Notes under the pieces: generated by a model
What the model was told of the DNA's origin: nothing
Seen by the model: the letters and a program-made list of their open reading frames with translations, nothing else
The model's database searches: none
Assembly: GCA_904502205.1 (NCBI GenBank)
Contig: CAJGDR010000063.1
Location: 1-5,442 of the forward strand
DNA: 5,442 bases
From: an uncultured Bacilli bacterium
GTDB lineage: Bacteria > Bacillota_I > Bacilli_A > ML615J-28 > CAG-313
Direction: 5' to 3'
Shown here: piece after piece, positions 5,394-5,442 of the stretch
Layout of the letters: the number at the start of each line of letters is the position of its first letter
Position numbering within the stretch: position 1 is the first letter of the stretch
Position numbers and translations under genes: made by a program

Positions 5394-5442
5394 ATCCTAT
5401 TTGTTTAATTGAAACAACACGAACATCTTCTTTTGTTTCTTC
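5392..5442 (-). CDS. Probable decarboxylase gamma-type subunit, C-terminal 16 residues only
   Basis: Only the last 16 residues (EETKEDVRVVSIKQIG) and a TAG stop are in the window. The frame is open to the right edge. The ending VVxSIKxI resembles the C-terminus of small OadG/MmdD-type subunits of Na+-translocating decarboxylases in Bacillota, which usually end with a charged stretch and a V-R-SI-R-like tail. The position before the biotin carrier fits the order gamma-carrier-beta seen in methylmalonyl-CoA and related decarboxylase operons. The family resemblance is recalled rather than searched, and so short a fragment could belong to another protein, including an alpha subunit. Confidence 0.5.
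   Translation of the reverse strand, partial: EETKEDVRVVSIKQIG

Noticed and set aside
1..5442. Mycoplasma-type genetic code with TGA as Trp
   Set aside because: All recognised genes use TGG for Trp and read through their conserved domains without any in-frame TGA, so the standard bacterial code is sufficient. The absence of TGA stops among six gene ends is too small a sample to interpret.

Overview
All recognisable genes in this window read on the minus strand. The DNA is strongly AT-rich, and every coding region translates cleanly with the standard bacterial code: Trp is TGG, five of the six visible stops are TAA and one is TAG. Good Shine-Dalgarno sites, consensus or extended -10 promoters and a Cys-anchored lipoprotein signal point to a low-GC Gram-positive lineage, meaning Bacillota or a close Mycoplasmatota relative such as Erysipelotrichia- or Acholeplasma-like bacteria. 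That placement is an inference from composition and gene content. No marker gene is present to fix it.

In transcription order, from high to low coordinates, the window opens with the 3' end of a sodium-translocating biotin-dependent decarboxylase operon. It holds the last residues of a probable gamma-type subunit (5392-5442), a biotin carrier protein (5028-5381) and the membrane beta subunit that pumps Na+ (3832-5022). The operon closes with a strong hairpin terminator (3804-3830). A short-leader promoter just beyond it drives a stand-alone biotin-protein ligase (3031-3768), the enzyme expected to load biotin onto the carrier two genes upstream.

After an AT-rich spacer of about 210 bases comes a two-gene operon: a HAD-type phosphatase (1969-2820) and a TPR protein (927-1967). 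They are separated by one base, and the second gene's ribosome site lies inside the last codons of the first. A 12-bp hairpin that overlaps the TPR stop codon ends this unit. Last is the start of a metal (probably zinc) ABC-transporter binding lipoprotein (1-829), which runs off the left edge and has its own extended -10 promoter.

The decarboxylase genes and the biotin ligase form one functional theme: a biotin-dependent decarboxylation pump energises the membrane with Na+. The HAD-TPR pair and the zinc-binding protein are separate transcription units. I see no mobile element, CRISPR array, tRNA, rRNA or riboswitch. The most interesting points are the atypical metal site of the zinc-binding protein, the uncharacterised HAD-TPR bicistron, and a set of promoters lying within about 10-20 bases of their start codons, one of them overlapping the preceding terminator. 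I found no convincing undescribed system.
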